DNA of 6,438 bases from Euzebyaceae bacterium (lineage in GTDB: Bacteria > Actinomycetota > Nitriliruptoria > Euzebyales > Egibacteraceae), in the NCBI GenBank assembly GCA_013696915.1, contig JACCXR010000037.1, positions 1-6,438 of the forward strand, given 5' to 3'. Of the stretch, positions 1 to 5,439 are shown in pieces (positions within the stretch are counted from its first letter, which is position 1; each line of letters opens with the position of its first letter). The position numbers were made by a program, and so were the translations under genes. Below the pieces are notes generated by a model, which did not search any database, was not told where the DNA came from, and saw only the letters and a program-made list of their open reading frames with translations.

Positions 1-1079
1 GCGGCGGCGACGGTCGCGGGGTCCTCGGCGGGCTCGTGCCACGCGGCCCGCACGAGCATGCGGTCGCCCGCGCGGTCGGCCTTGAGGTCGACGCGGCCGA
101 CGAGCCGCTCGTCGTGCAGGAACGGCAAGACGTAGTAGCCGAACGTCCGCCGGTCGGCGGGGACGTAGATCTCGATGCGGTAGCGGAACCCGAACAGCCG
201 CTCGGTGCGGGCGCGCTCCCACACCACCGGGTCGAACGGCGACAGCAGCGCGGACCGGCGGACCCGGCGGGGCAGTGGCGCGCCGGGGTGGAGGTAGGCC
301 GGCTGCGCCCAGCCCTCGACCGTCACGGGCGTGAGCAGGCCGTCGGCGGCCAGCCCGTCCAGGGCCTGCCTGGCCGCGGGTCGGTGGAGGCGGAAGTAGT
401 CGGCGAGGTCGCCCGCGGTGGCGATCCCGAGCGCGCGGGCGGCGAGCAGGAGCAGCTCGCGGCGGGTCTGTTCGGCGTCGGGGGTCGGCGCGGCGAGCAC
501 GTCCGCAGGGATCACCCGCTCGGTCAGGTCGTACACGCGGGCGAAGTTGCGGCGCCGCGCGACGGAGAGCGCTCCGGTCGCGAACAGCCACTCCAGGGCC
601 GTCTTGCCCTTGGACCATCCCCACCACGGGCCGGTGGAGGCGCCGGCGTCGGCGAGGTCGCCGACCGCCAGCGGCCCACGGCCCGCGACCTCGTCCCGCA
701 CGCGGGCGACGTAGCCGGGATCGTCCGTCAGCAGCCGCCGGACCCGCTCGCCGGGCCGCACGGCCGCCATTCGCCGGCGCATCAGCGGGTGGAGCGCCGT
801 CCGGACGAAGCAGGCCTCGTGCGCCCACGTCTCGAACAGCTCCCGGCGACCGTACGCGGTGCGGGTCAGCAGGTCGCGGTCGTAGGGGCCGAGCCGCGAG
901 TAGAGCGGCAGGTAGTGCGACCGGACGAGCACGGTGACCGAGTCGATCTGCAGCAGGTGGATCCGGGCCAGCACCCGCCGCATGTGCCGCACGTCGACCG
1001 CCCCGCGCGGCGGCGGGTCGGTGAACCCCTGAGCGGCCAGCGCGACCCGGCGGGCCTGCGCGAGGGAGAGGTCAGCCAC
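1..1079 (-). CDS. YcaQ-type winged-helix DNA glycosylase-like protein, 3' end outside the window
   Basis: I translated the complement by hand; 359 codons are present and the frame is still open at the window edge, so the C-terminus (probably a few tens of residues) is missing. The family (HTH_42, AlkZ/YcaQ-like) consists of winged-helix proteins that unhook DNA interstrand crosslinks or excise alkylated bases. Visible signatures are the N-terminal LLQIDSVTVLVRSHYLP stretch (residues 42-58), GPWWGWSKGKTALEWL (150-165), SPFDPVVWERARTERLFGF (280-298) and YRIEIYVP followed by YYVLPFL (300-321). The candidate catalytic motif is Q44-I45-D46, the QxD form typical of YcaQ rather than the QxQ form of AlkZ. 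The GTG start at 1079 overlaps the upstream tRNA-deacylase gene by 8 bp and has no clear Shine-Dalgarno, which suggests translational coupling. A TTG at 1091 is an alternative start. The family call is firm; the exact lesion is unknown. Confidence 0.9.
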   Translation of the reverse strand, partial: MADLSLAQARRVALAAQGFTDPPPRGAVDVRHMRRVLARIHLLQIDSVTVLVRSHYLPLYSRLGPYDRDLLTRTAYGRRELFETWAHEACFVRTALHPLMRRRMAAVRPGERVRRLLTDDPGYVARVRDEVAGRGPLAVGDLADAGASTGPWWGWSKGKTALEWLFATGALSVARRRNFARVYDLTERVIPADVLAAPTPDAEQTRRELLLLAARALGIATAGDLADYFRLHRPAARQALDGLAADGLLTPVTVEGWAQPAYLHPGAPLPRRVRRSALLSPFDPVVWERARTERLFGFRYRIEIYVPADRRTFGYYVLPFLHDERLVGRVDLKADRAGDRMLVRAAWHEPAEDPATVAA

Positions 1080-1560
1080 GCGGCAGCGCAAGACCCGGCA
1101 CGACCGTCGACCGCGGGAGGCGCTCGACGGTCTCGCGAGGGACCTTGAGCTTCGAGGAGCGCACGCCGCTGCCCAGGACCACCCACGCCGGGTCGAGCAC
1201 CAGTGGGTCGACCAGGACGTCGATGTCCGGCGGCAGCGCCAGCGGTGTGACGCCGCCGACCTCCATGCCGGTCAGGCGGATGGTCTCCTCGGCGGTGGCG
1301 AACGACGCCTTGCGCGCCCCCATCGCCCGCCGGACGGCCCCGTTCACGTCGAGCCGCGTGGTCCCCGGCAGCAGGCACGCGACGTGGCGGTCGGGGCCGC
1401 GCTTGGAGGCGACCAGGATGGTGTTCACGGTCTGCTCGAGCGGGAACCCGTAGGCGGCGCAGAAGGCCTCCGTGTCCGACAGGGCGGGGTCGCAGTCGAT
1501 CAGCTCGAACGCCAGTCCCAGCCGGTCGAGCTCCGCGAGCACCGCCTCCCCGGTGGTCAC
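1072..1560 (-). CDS. YbaK/EbsC family aminoacyl-tRNA deacylase-like protein
   Basis: This is a 162-aa single-domain protein of normal length for free-standing relatives of the prolyl-tRNA synthetase editing domain. Such proteins hydrolyse mischarged tRNAs, for example Cys-tRNA(Pro) or Ala-tRNA(Pro), in the cytoplasm. Supporting segments are QTVNTILVASKRG (residues 43-55, with K53 in the position of the conserved editing-site lysine), GARKASFATAEE (81-92) and MEVGGVTPLALP (99-110), the GGV[ST]P signature of the fold. The GTG start at 1560 shares GTGA with the stop of the upstream HAD gene (4-bp overlap) and has GGAGG at 1571-1575 with a 10-nt spacer, so this start was preferred over a longer frame reaching 2199, which merely reads through the HAD gene in another frame. 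It is the middle gene of a three-gene operon. The substrate tRNA cannot be read from the sequence. Confidence 0.93.
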   Translation of the reverse strand: MTTGEAVLAELDRLGLAFELIDCDPALSDTEAFCAAYGFPLEQTVNTILVASKRGPDRHVACLLPGTTRLDVNGAVRRAMGARKASFATAEETIRLTGMEVGGVTPLALPPDIDVLVDPLVLDPAWVVLGSGVRSSKLKVPRETVERLPRSTVVPGLALPRG

Positions 1561-2195
1561 GGCGTGAAGGCCTCCGGCATCCGGGCGGCGAGCTCGTCGA
1601 GCGAACCGACGACCAGCGCGGCGACACCGTCGGTGTCGTCCTGAAGCAGGCCCCAGGGTCCCCGCCGGATCCGGACGGCCCGCATGCCGGCCGCGGCCGC
1701 AGGCCGGACGTCGTTGTCGACGCGGTCGCCGACGTACGCGACGTCGGCCGGGTCGGGCGACGCCATGAGTTCCAGCGCCCGGGCGAAGAACGCCGGGTCT
1801 GGCTTGGCGACGCCGAGGCGCCCGCTCATCGCCATCACGTCGGCGTTCACGCCGAGCGCGGCCAGCTGGCCGTGGCGCGCGGCCGGCTGGTTGGCGATCA
1901 CCGCGAGCCGGTAGCCGCCCTGGCGGAGCCGCGCGAGGGTCGGCAGCGCGTCCGGGTAGAGGTCGCCGGAGCGAAACCCGCCGAAAGCCGCCTCCTTCTC
2001 CGACTCCAGCGCTCGCCAGTCCGACCGCCCCAGCCGGTCGAACACCCGCTCGTGGTCCTCGCCACGGGCGACGCACCCGCCGAGCGTCGCCATGAGCGTG
2101 AAGCGCGGGACGCCGAGCACGTCCGCCCACGTCGACCAGACCCGCGTCTCGTCGACCAGGCACTCGCCGACGTCGAGGCACACCCAGCGGGTCAC
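1557..2195 (-). CDS. HAD superfamily hydrolase-like protein with atypical motifs I and II
   Basis: This 212-aa protein has a HAD (haloacid dehalogenase-like) Rossmann fold with an alpha-helical cap region of type C1 (about residues 14-93). Motif I is CLDVGECLVDE, with D8 as the expected nucleophile. The usual second aspartate two residues later is glycine (G10), as in some non-phosphatase or divergent HADs. Motif II reads VIANQP (99-104), with A101 where Ser or Thr is usual. Motif III lysine is K131 in VAKPDP, and motif IV is GDRVDND (156-162) with D157 and acidic D160/D162. Metal-binding and lysine positions look intact, so a hydrolase or ligand-binding role is possible, but ordinary phosphatase chemistry is uncertain. 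It is the first gene of the minus-strand operon and overlaps the deacylase by 4 bp. The GTG at 2195 starts right before the HAD motif; another GTG at 2199 is in a different frame. No strong Shine-Dalgarno is visible. Substrate unknown. Confidence 0.9.
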   Translation of the reverse strand: MTRWVCLDVGECLVDETRVWSTWADVLGVPRFTLMATLGGCVARGEDHERVFDRLGRSDWRALESEKEAAFGGFRSGDLYPDALPTLARLRQGGYRLAVIANQPAARHGQLAALGVNADVMAMSGRLGVAKPDPAFFARALELMASPDPADVAYVGDRVDNDVRPAAAAGMRAVRIRRGPWGLLQDDTDGVAALVVGSLDELAARMPEAFTP

Positions 2196-2230
2196 CCACC
2201 GGCGCCGAGCGGTGCGGTGACGCGACCTGA

Positions 2231-2260
2231 TTGACCCATGCCGATGACGCCCCCTACGGT
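2231..2260 (+). promoter_or_regulatory. candidate sigma-70-type promoter for the kinase-HAD pair
   Basis: TTGACC (2231-2236) is followed by an 18-nt spacer and TACGGT (2255-2260), fitting the actinobacterial housekeeping pattern (TTGAC, TAnnnT). Transcription would begin near 2267, about 70 nt before the preferred GTG at 2340. A perfect 10-bp palindrome, GACCGCGGTC (2262-2271), spans the predicted start site and could be an operator. The 2196-2339 gap lies between divergent genes, so it must also hold the promoter of the minus-strand operon, but I could not identify that one. Prediction by eye only. Confidence 0.45.
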
Positions 2261-2325
2261 TGACCGCGGTCGGTCCCCGTGGCTAGTTGGTAGCACGGGC
2301 GCCACGCCGGCCGCAATCCCGCCGC

Positions 2326-2331
2326 GGGAGG
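2326..2331 (+). promoter_or_regulatory. Shine-Dalgarno site that sets the kinase start at GTG 2340
   Basis: GGGAGG lies 8 nt before GTG 2340. An in-frame ATG at 2238 exists, but it has no comparable site and lies inside the candidate promoter, so the extra 34 residues it would add are probably not translated. Confidence 0.7.
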
Positions 2332-2339
2332 TCGTCCAC

Positions 2340-3362
2340 GTGATCGACGTCGAGACGCTGGTGCCGGCCGGCCCGCTCGGGGAGTACCTCGACGCGCACC
2401 TCGACCAGGGCCGGGGCCGGCCGCTGTGCGTGGAGAAGATCGGTCTCGGGAAGTCGAACCTCACCTTCCGGGTGGAGCGCGGCGCCGGCGCGTGGGTGCT
2501 GCGCCGCCCGCCGCTCGGTGAGCTGCCGGCGACGGCCCACGACATGCTGCGCGAGTACCGCGTCCTGTCCGCCCTCGCCGCCACGGCGGTGCGGGCGCCG
2601 CGGCCGGTGCTCGTGTGCGACGACCCGTCCGTCCTGGGCGTGCCGTTCTACCTCATGGAGGTGGTCGACGGCGTGGTCATACGCGACGTGCTGCCGCCGC
2701 AGTTCGCCGAGCAGGACCGGCGGCAGCTCGGCTTCGAGATGGTGGACGCGCTGGCCGAGCTGCACACGACGGACTACGCGGCCGTCGGCCTCGGCGGGCT
2801 GGGCCGCCCCGAGGGGTACACCGCCAGGCAGGTCGCCCGCTGGGCGACGCAGTGGGGAGTGATGCAGACGCGGCCCCTCGACGACGTCGAGGCGGTCCGC
2901 GGCTGGCTGGAGGCCCACGTGCCCGCTCGGAGCCCGTCCGCGATCGTCCACGGCGACTACAAACTGGACAACGCGGTCTTCGCGGCGCCGCCGCCGGTGC
3001 GGCTGGCGGCGATCCTCGACTGGGAGATGGCCACCCTGGGCGACCCGCTCGCCGATCTCGGATACCTCATGGTGTTCTGGCCGGAGCCGGGCGAGGACAA
3101 CGTCCGCGGGCTGCCCCAGCCGACCCAGCTGCCCGGCTTCCCGCGCCGCAGCGAGCTGATCGCTCGATACACCGAGCGCACCGGGTTCCCGATGACCGAC
3201 CTGACCTTCTACCGGACGCTCGCGCTGTGGAAGCTCGCGATCCTGTCGGAGGGTCTGTACAAGCGCTACCGCGCCGGCAAAGCCGACAGCGACTGGTTCG
3301 CCGTCCTCGAGCACGCCGTCCCCGCGATGGCATCGCGGGCGAGGGAGTGGTGCGGTGCGTAG
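2340..3362 (+). CDS. APH-fold small-molecule kinase of the ACAD10/ACAD11/FadE36 type
   Basis: This 340-aa protein belongs to the aminoglycoside phosphotransferase (APH) family, subgroup related to the kinase domains of ACAD10/ACAD11 and mycobacterial FadE36. In characterised relatives (ACAD11, and LvaA in levulinate catabolism) the substrate is a 4-hydroxyacyl-CoA, which is phosphorylated at the hydroxyl. Visible motifs are the nucleotide-loop-like GLGKSNLTF (residues 35-43), LRRPP (54-58), the Brenner-type catalytic loop HGDYKLDN (204-211; catalytic D206, metal-binding N211) and the DFG-like metal site DWEMATLGDPLADLGY (227-242; D227). All key residues are present. Start chosen at GTG 2340 because of the Shine-Dalgarno and because the domain begins a few residues later. 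The stop overlaps the next HAD gene by 8 bp, so the two are probably co-translated. No acyl-CoA dehydrogenase gene is visible in the window. The family call is secure; the substrate is inferred by analogy. Confidence 0.92.
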   Translation: MIDVETLVPAGPLGEYLDAHLDQGRGRPLCVEKIGLGKSNLTFRVERGAGAWVLRRPPLGELPATAHDMLREYRVLSALAATAVRAPRPVLVCDDPSVLGVPFYLMEVVDGVVIRDVLPPQFAEQDRRQLGFEMVDALAELHTTDYAAVGLGGLGRPEGYTARQVARWATQWGVMQTRPLDDVEAVRGWLEAHVPARSPSAIVHGDYKLDNAVFAAPPPVRLAAILDWEMATLGDPLADLGYLMVFWPEPGEDNVRGLPQPTQLPGFPRRSELIARYTERTGFPMTDLTFYRTLALWKLAILSEGLYKRYRAGKADSDWFAVLEHAVPAMASRAREWCGA

Positions 3363-4002
3363 CGGCCTACTCGTCGACTACGGGGGCGTCCTCACGACCT
3401 CCGTCGGCCGGTCGTTCCGGGCGTTCTGCGCCGAGGCGGGACTGGACCGCGACCTCGTGCGGGAGGTGTTCATCGAGGCGTACGACACCCCCGCCGGCAC
3501 GGGGCCGGTCCACCTCGTCGAGACGGGGAGCCTGACCGGGGAGGCGTTCGCCGCCGGTCTCGCGGAGGCGCTGACGCGCCGGTCCGGCGTGACCGTGGAT
3601 CCGGATAGGCTCATCGACCGGCTCTTCGCCTCCGTGCACGCCGACGAGCGGATGCTGGGCGCGGTGGCGGCCGTCCGGGCCGCGGGCGTGCGCACGGGCC
3701 TGCTGTCGAACAGCTGGGGCCGCGACAGCTACCCCCGCGACCGCTTCCCGGCCCTGTTCGACGCCGTCGTGATCTCCGGCGAGGTCGGTCTGCGCAAGCC
3801 CGACCCGCCGATCTATCGGTTGGCTGCCCGGCGGCTGGGGCTCGATCCGGCCGACTGCGTGTTCGTCGACGACATCGACACCAACGTGGCCGCCGCGGAG
3901 GCCGTTGGCATGGCGGGGGTGGTGCACCGCAGCGCCGACGCGACCATCTTCCGGCTCGCCGAGCTCCTCGGCCTCCCGCCGGCCGTCCTGGCGGGGCTGT
4001 AG
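3355..4002 (+). CDS. HAD-family hydrolase-like protein paired with the APH-type kinase
   Basis: This 215-aa HAD protein resembles the N-terminal HAD domains of ACAD10 and soluble epoxide hydrolase. Motif I is VDYGGVLTT with nucleophile D8; the second aspartate is again glycine (G10). Motif II is LLSNS (116-120) with S118, motif III is LRKPDP (146-151) with K148, and motif IV is FVDDIDTN (170-177) with D172 and D173. The cap lies between about residues 14 and 110. The GTG at 3355 overlaps the kinase stop by 8 bp and has a purine-rich GAGGGAG (3341-3347) 7 nt upstream, so both genes probably share one mRNA. In this context it may act on the kinase's phosphorylated product or on a related acyl compound; that is inference. 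It ends 5 bp from the convergent membrane-protein gene. Confidence 0.92.
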   Translation: MRSGLLVDYGGVLTTSVGRSFRAFCAEAGLDRDLVREVFIEAYDTPAGTGPVHLVETGSLTGEAFAAGLAEALTRRSGVTVDPDRLIDRLFASVHADERMLGAVAAVRAAGVRTGLLSNSWGRDSYPRDRFPALFDAVVISGEVGLRKPDPPIYRLAARRLGLDPADCVFVDDIDTNVAAAEAVGMAGVVHRSADATIFRLAELLGLPPAVLAGL

Positions 4003-4007
4003 GCCGC

Positions 4008-4373
4008 TCAGGGCGGTGGGGGCGGGGTCTGCTGCGGCGGCGGGTTCCCCAAGGGGCTCTGGTACGTGGGCGGGCCCTGGTACGGCGCCGGCGGCCCCCA
4101 CCCGGGGGGCGGACCGAACTGCGACCGGTACCAGGCCCTGGCCTCGGCCGTCGGCCGGCCGGCGAAGTAGTAGATCGCGGCGCCGAGGATCTGGGTGAGC
4201 GCGATAACGAGGATCCACGTCACCTTGTTGCCGCTGCGGTAGAGCCGGTCGTCGGGCACCTGCACCGCGTCCACGAGCATCCAGATCCACAGCGCCGTCC
4301 CGCCCACGACGAACACCATCACCAGCAGGAAGAACACCAGCGGGAAGACGGCGAACAGCAGCTCCGCGGACAC
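4008..4373 (-). CDS. small membrane protein with PLDc_N-like region and Pro-rich tail
   Basis: This 121-aa protein has two hydrophobic helices: about residues 5-35 (long enough to include a turn, ending WIWMLVDAV) and about 51-71 (VTWILVIALTQILGAAIYYF). The short polar link PDDRLYRSGNK lies between them. The WIWMLVDAV...GNKVTWILV pattern matches the PLDc_N (phospholipase D nuclease N-terminal-like) domain, a membrane-anchor module usually found without any nuclease. Residues 87-121 form a Pro/Gln/Tyr-rich tail ending in five prolines, likely disordered and cytoplasmic. The GTG start at 4373 has a perfect AGGAGG (plus-strand 4378-4383), but only 4 nt away, shorter than usual. A TACTCT hexamer on the minus strand at 4416-4411 could be its -10 element; no good -35 was found. 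It is convergent with the HAD gene, 5 bp apart. No enzymatic role is implied. Confidence 0.85.
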   Translation of the reverse strand: MSAELLFAVFPLVFFLLVMVFVVGGTALWIWMLVDAVQVPDDRLYRSGNKVTWILVIALTQILGAAIYYFAGRPTAEARAWYRSQFGPPPGWGPPAPYQGPPTYQSPLGNPPPQQTPPPPP

Positions 4374-4472
4374 GGTTCCTCCTGGACGGCGACGCTCGGG
4401 GCTTTCCGGCAGAGTAGACGCTGCCCGCCCGCCGTCTGGGTCCTCAATGCCGAGGAGGCTTGCCTTTCGCGG

Positions 4473-4504
4473 CCGGAGCGGGCAACGTAGCCCGTCGGCT
4501 CCGG
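4473..4504 (+). promoter_or_regulatory. strong inverted repeat in the region before HU
   Basis: CCGGAGC plus GGGC (4473-4483) pairs with GCCC (4490-4493) and GCTCCGG (4498-4504), giving an 11-bp stem with a 4-nt bulge (GTCG) and an AACGTA loop. It lies 75 nt before the HU start codon. A weak promoter-like pair, TTGCCT (4460-4465) with CAACGT (4483-4488), overlaps it, so the repeat could act as DNA (operator) or as RNA structure in the leader. No function is known to me. Confidence 0.5.
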
Positions 4505-4515
4505 GGAACCGGCCG

Positions 4516-4528
4516 CCGCAGTCTGCGG
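4516..4528 (+). promoter_or_regulatory. second small hairpin before HU
   Basis: CCGCA (4516-4520) pairs with TGCGG (4524-4528) around a GTC loop, 51 nt before the HU start. Together with the larger repeat at 4473-4504 it makes the 4374-4579 gap structurally rich. The rest of this gap holds no gene that I can support. Confidence 0.35.
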
Positions 4529-4579
4529 GCCAGCCGCCGCCCCAGCGACCTTCCGATCCGCCTGATGAAAGGGAACACC

Positions 4580-4855
4580 ATGAACAAGTCCGAGCTCGTC
4601 GACGCCGCCGCGTCCTCCTCCGGTATGTCCAAGGGCGATGTCCAGTCGGCGCTCGACGCCATCCTCGACACCATCCAGTCCGCCGTGGGCCGCAACGACA
4701 AGGTGTCGCTGACCGGGTTCGGCAACTTCGAGCTGCGCGAGCGCGCCGCCCGCACCGGCCGCAACCCCCAGACCGGCGCCGAGATCCAGGTAGCCGCCTC
4801 CAAGGCCCCCGCCTTCAAGCCGGGCAAGGGCTTCAAGGATGCCGTCAACAAGTAG
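4580..4855 (+). CDS. hup: HU-family nucleoid-associated DNA-binding protein
   Basis: This 91-aa protein is a complete single-domain HU, the dimeric histone-like protein that bends and compacts DNA. Features are the N-terminal helical part MNKSELVDAAASSSG (residues 1-15), VSLTGFGNFELRERAAR (42-58), the DNA-binding arm with RNPQTG (61-66; P63 is the intercalating proline) and the C-terminal APAFKPGKGFKDAVNK (76-91). It lacks the Lys/Ala-rich tail of mycobacterial HupB and Streptomyces HupS, so it is the short form. ATG 4580 is preceded by AAAGGGAA (4568-4575). An upstream in-frame ATG at 4460 would add 40 Arg-rich residues unlike any HU start and overlaps the leader hairpins, so it was rejected. 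The gene ends with two consecutive TAG stops (4853-4858). It appears monocistronic. Confidence 0.96.
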   Translation: MNKSELVDAAASSSGMSKGDVQSALDAILDTIQSAVGRNDKVSLTGFGNFELRERAARTGRNPQTGAEIQVAASKAPAFKPGKGFKDAVNK

Positions 4856-4882
4856 TAGGTAGGGCACATCAGGTAACAACCG

Positions 4883-4931
4883 CCGCTGACACCCGGAAAC
4901 CCGCCCCGACGACGGCGACCGGGCTCAGCGG
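4883..4931 (+). terminator. likely HU transcript terminator hairpin
   Basis: CCGCTGA (4883-4889) pairs with TCAGCGG (4925-4931); an inner CCCGG (4892-4896) pairs with CCGGG (4919-4923) after a small internal loop. It begins 27 bp after the HU stop. No T-tract follows, as is common for hairpins in GC-rich actinobacteria, so the terminator role is inferred from position. Confidence 0.5.
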
Positions 4932-4962
4932 AGCGTCCAAACTCAAGAACACCATGTCGAAG

Positions 4963-4993
4963 CCGGTCGGAAACGGCCTCAGAAGCCGACCGG
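4963..4993 (+). terminator. second hairpin downstream of HU
   Basis: CCGGTCGG (4963-4970) and CCGACCGG (4986-4993) form a perfect 8-bp stem with a 15-nt loop. It lies in tandem with the 4883-4931 hairpin and may back it up. There is no T-tract. Confidence 0.4.
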
Positions 4994-5052
4994 GCCGCGC
5001 GCCGGGGTCGGCCTCGCCGACGGCCGGGCATCTCTAGCTGGCCAGGGGGCTA

Positions 5053-5084
5053 CCTCGAAACGCTCTGCGTTCTACGTAGCGAGG
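5053..5084 (+). repeat. nested inverted repeats between HU and the protease locus
   Basis: CCTCG (5053-5057) pairs with CGAGG (5080-5084), enclosing AACGC-TCT-GCGTT (5059-5071) and the 8-bp palindrome CTACGTAG (5072-5079). GCTAC (5049-5053) can alternatively pair with GTAGC (5076-5080). No coding sequence is supported from 4856 to 5151. A structured RNA or a regulatory site is possible but unproven. Confidence 0.35.
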
Positions 5085-5114
5085 CGGCGAACTGCGTGCG
5101 GCGCGCCGGTACCG

Positions 5115-5138
5115 TTGCTGTAGAGAGTCAGACAGCAA
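5115..5138 (+). promoter_or_regulatory. perfect inverted repeat before the DUF5678/protease frame
   Basis: TTGCTGT (5115-5121), a 10-nt spacer, then ACAGCAA (5132-5138) lie 13 nt before ATG 5152. The right arm runs into AAGGTGG (5137-5143), the best Shine-Dalgarno for that ATG. The repeat could be an operator for a dimeric regulator or, as RNA, a hairpin limiting ribosome access. CGGTACCG (5107-5114), another palindrome, abuts it. Confidence 0.5.
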
Positions 5139-5187
5139 GGTGGTGGACGCTATGGCGGAGTGACACGGCCCGCTCATCCCACGAGAG

Positions 5188-5364
5188 GTGCTCGACCACC
5201 GCGGCAGGTGGGTGGCCATCGACTCGAACGCCCAGCCGCCGCGCATTCTCTTGGTGCGCGACACGCACGAGGAGGTCGTCGCGTGGCAACGAGCGACCGG
5301 CACCCGCGCGGTGGTCATGCGCGTGCCGACCGAGGACGAGCCCGAGCTCGTCGGTTCGGGCTGA
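5188..5364 (+). CDS. small DUF5678-like protein (possibly N-terminally truncated)
   Basis: From GTG 5188 this gives 58 residues; the open frame extends back to 5164. The pattern RGRWVAIDS (residues 5-13), LLVRDTHEEVVAWQRATG (21-38), then VVMRVPTEDEPELVG (42-56) matches the layout of DUF5678 proteins: a WVA strand, a D[ST]xEEV helix and an RVPxEDEPELVG end. These are short proteins of unknown function. GTG 5188 has only a poor, too-close GAGAG before it; the better initiation site is ATG 5152, from which a TGA at codon 4 separates it. It lies directly upstream of, and in the same frame as, the retropepsin segment. The family call is from memory of the pattern and needs a profile search. Confidence 0.55.
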   Translation: MLDHRGRWVAIDSNAQPPRILLVRDTHEEVVAWQRATGTRAVVMRVPTEDEPELVGSG

Positions 5365-5439
5365 CCTCCCCTGCGCTGGGTCTACCCGTACCAGTCCGAC
5401 CCACAGGGTCAAGATCATGCGCTGCGCCCGATATCGAGG

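Noticed and set aside
36..1148. Long plus-strand open frame opposite the glycosylase gene
   Set aside because: It is an Arg/Pro/Gly-rich shadow of the YcaQ-type gene on the minus strand, whose conserved motifs are clear.
2278..2300. GTGGCTAGTTGGTAGCAC looks like a tRNA D-arm
   Set aside because: No matching acceptor stem, anticodon arm or T-arm follows, so no tRNA can be folded here.
2238..2339. 34-residue N-terminal extension of the kinase from ATG 2238
   Set aside because: No ribosome-binding site, lies within the candidate promoter, and the family begins near GTG 2340, which has GGGAGG.
3367..4290. 307-codon minus-strand open frame
   Set aside because: Antisense shadow across the HAD gene and out of frame with the membrane-protein gene.
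4460..4579. 40-residue upstream extension of HU
   Set aside because: Arg-rich and unlike any HU start; it covers the leader hairpins, and ATG 4580 has its own good ribosome-binding site.
5161..5163. TGA as a selenocysteine codon
   Set aside because: It is codon 4, no SECIS-like hairpin is evident immediately downstream, and neither family is known to me as a selenoprotein; mutation or an alternative start is simpler.
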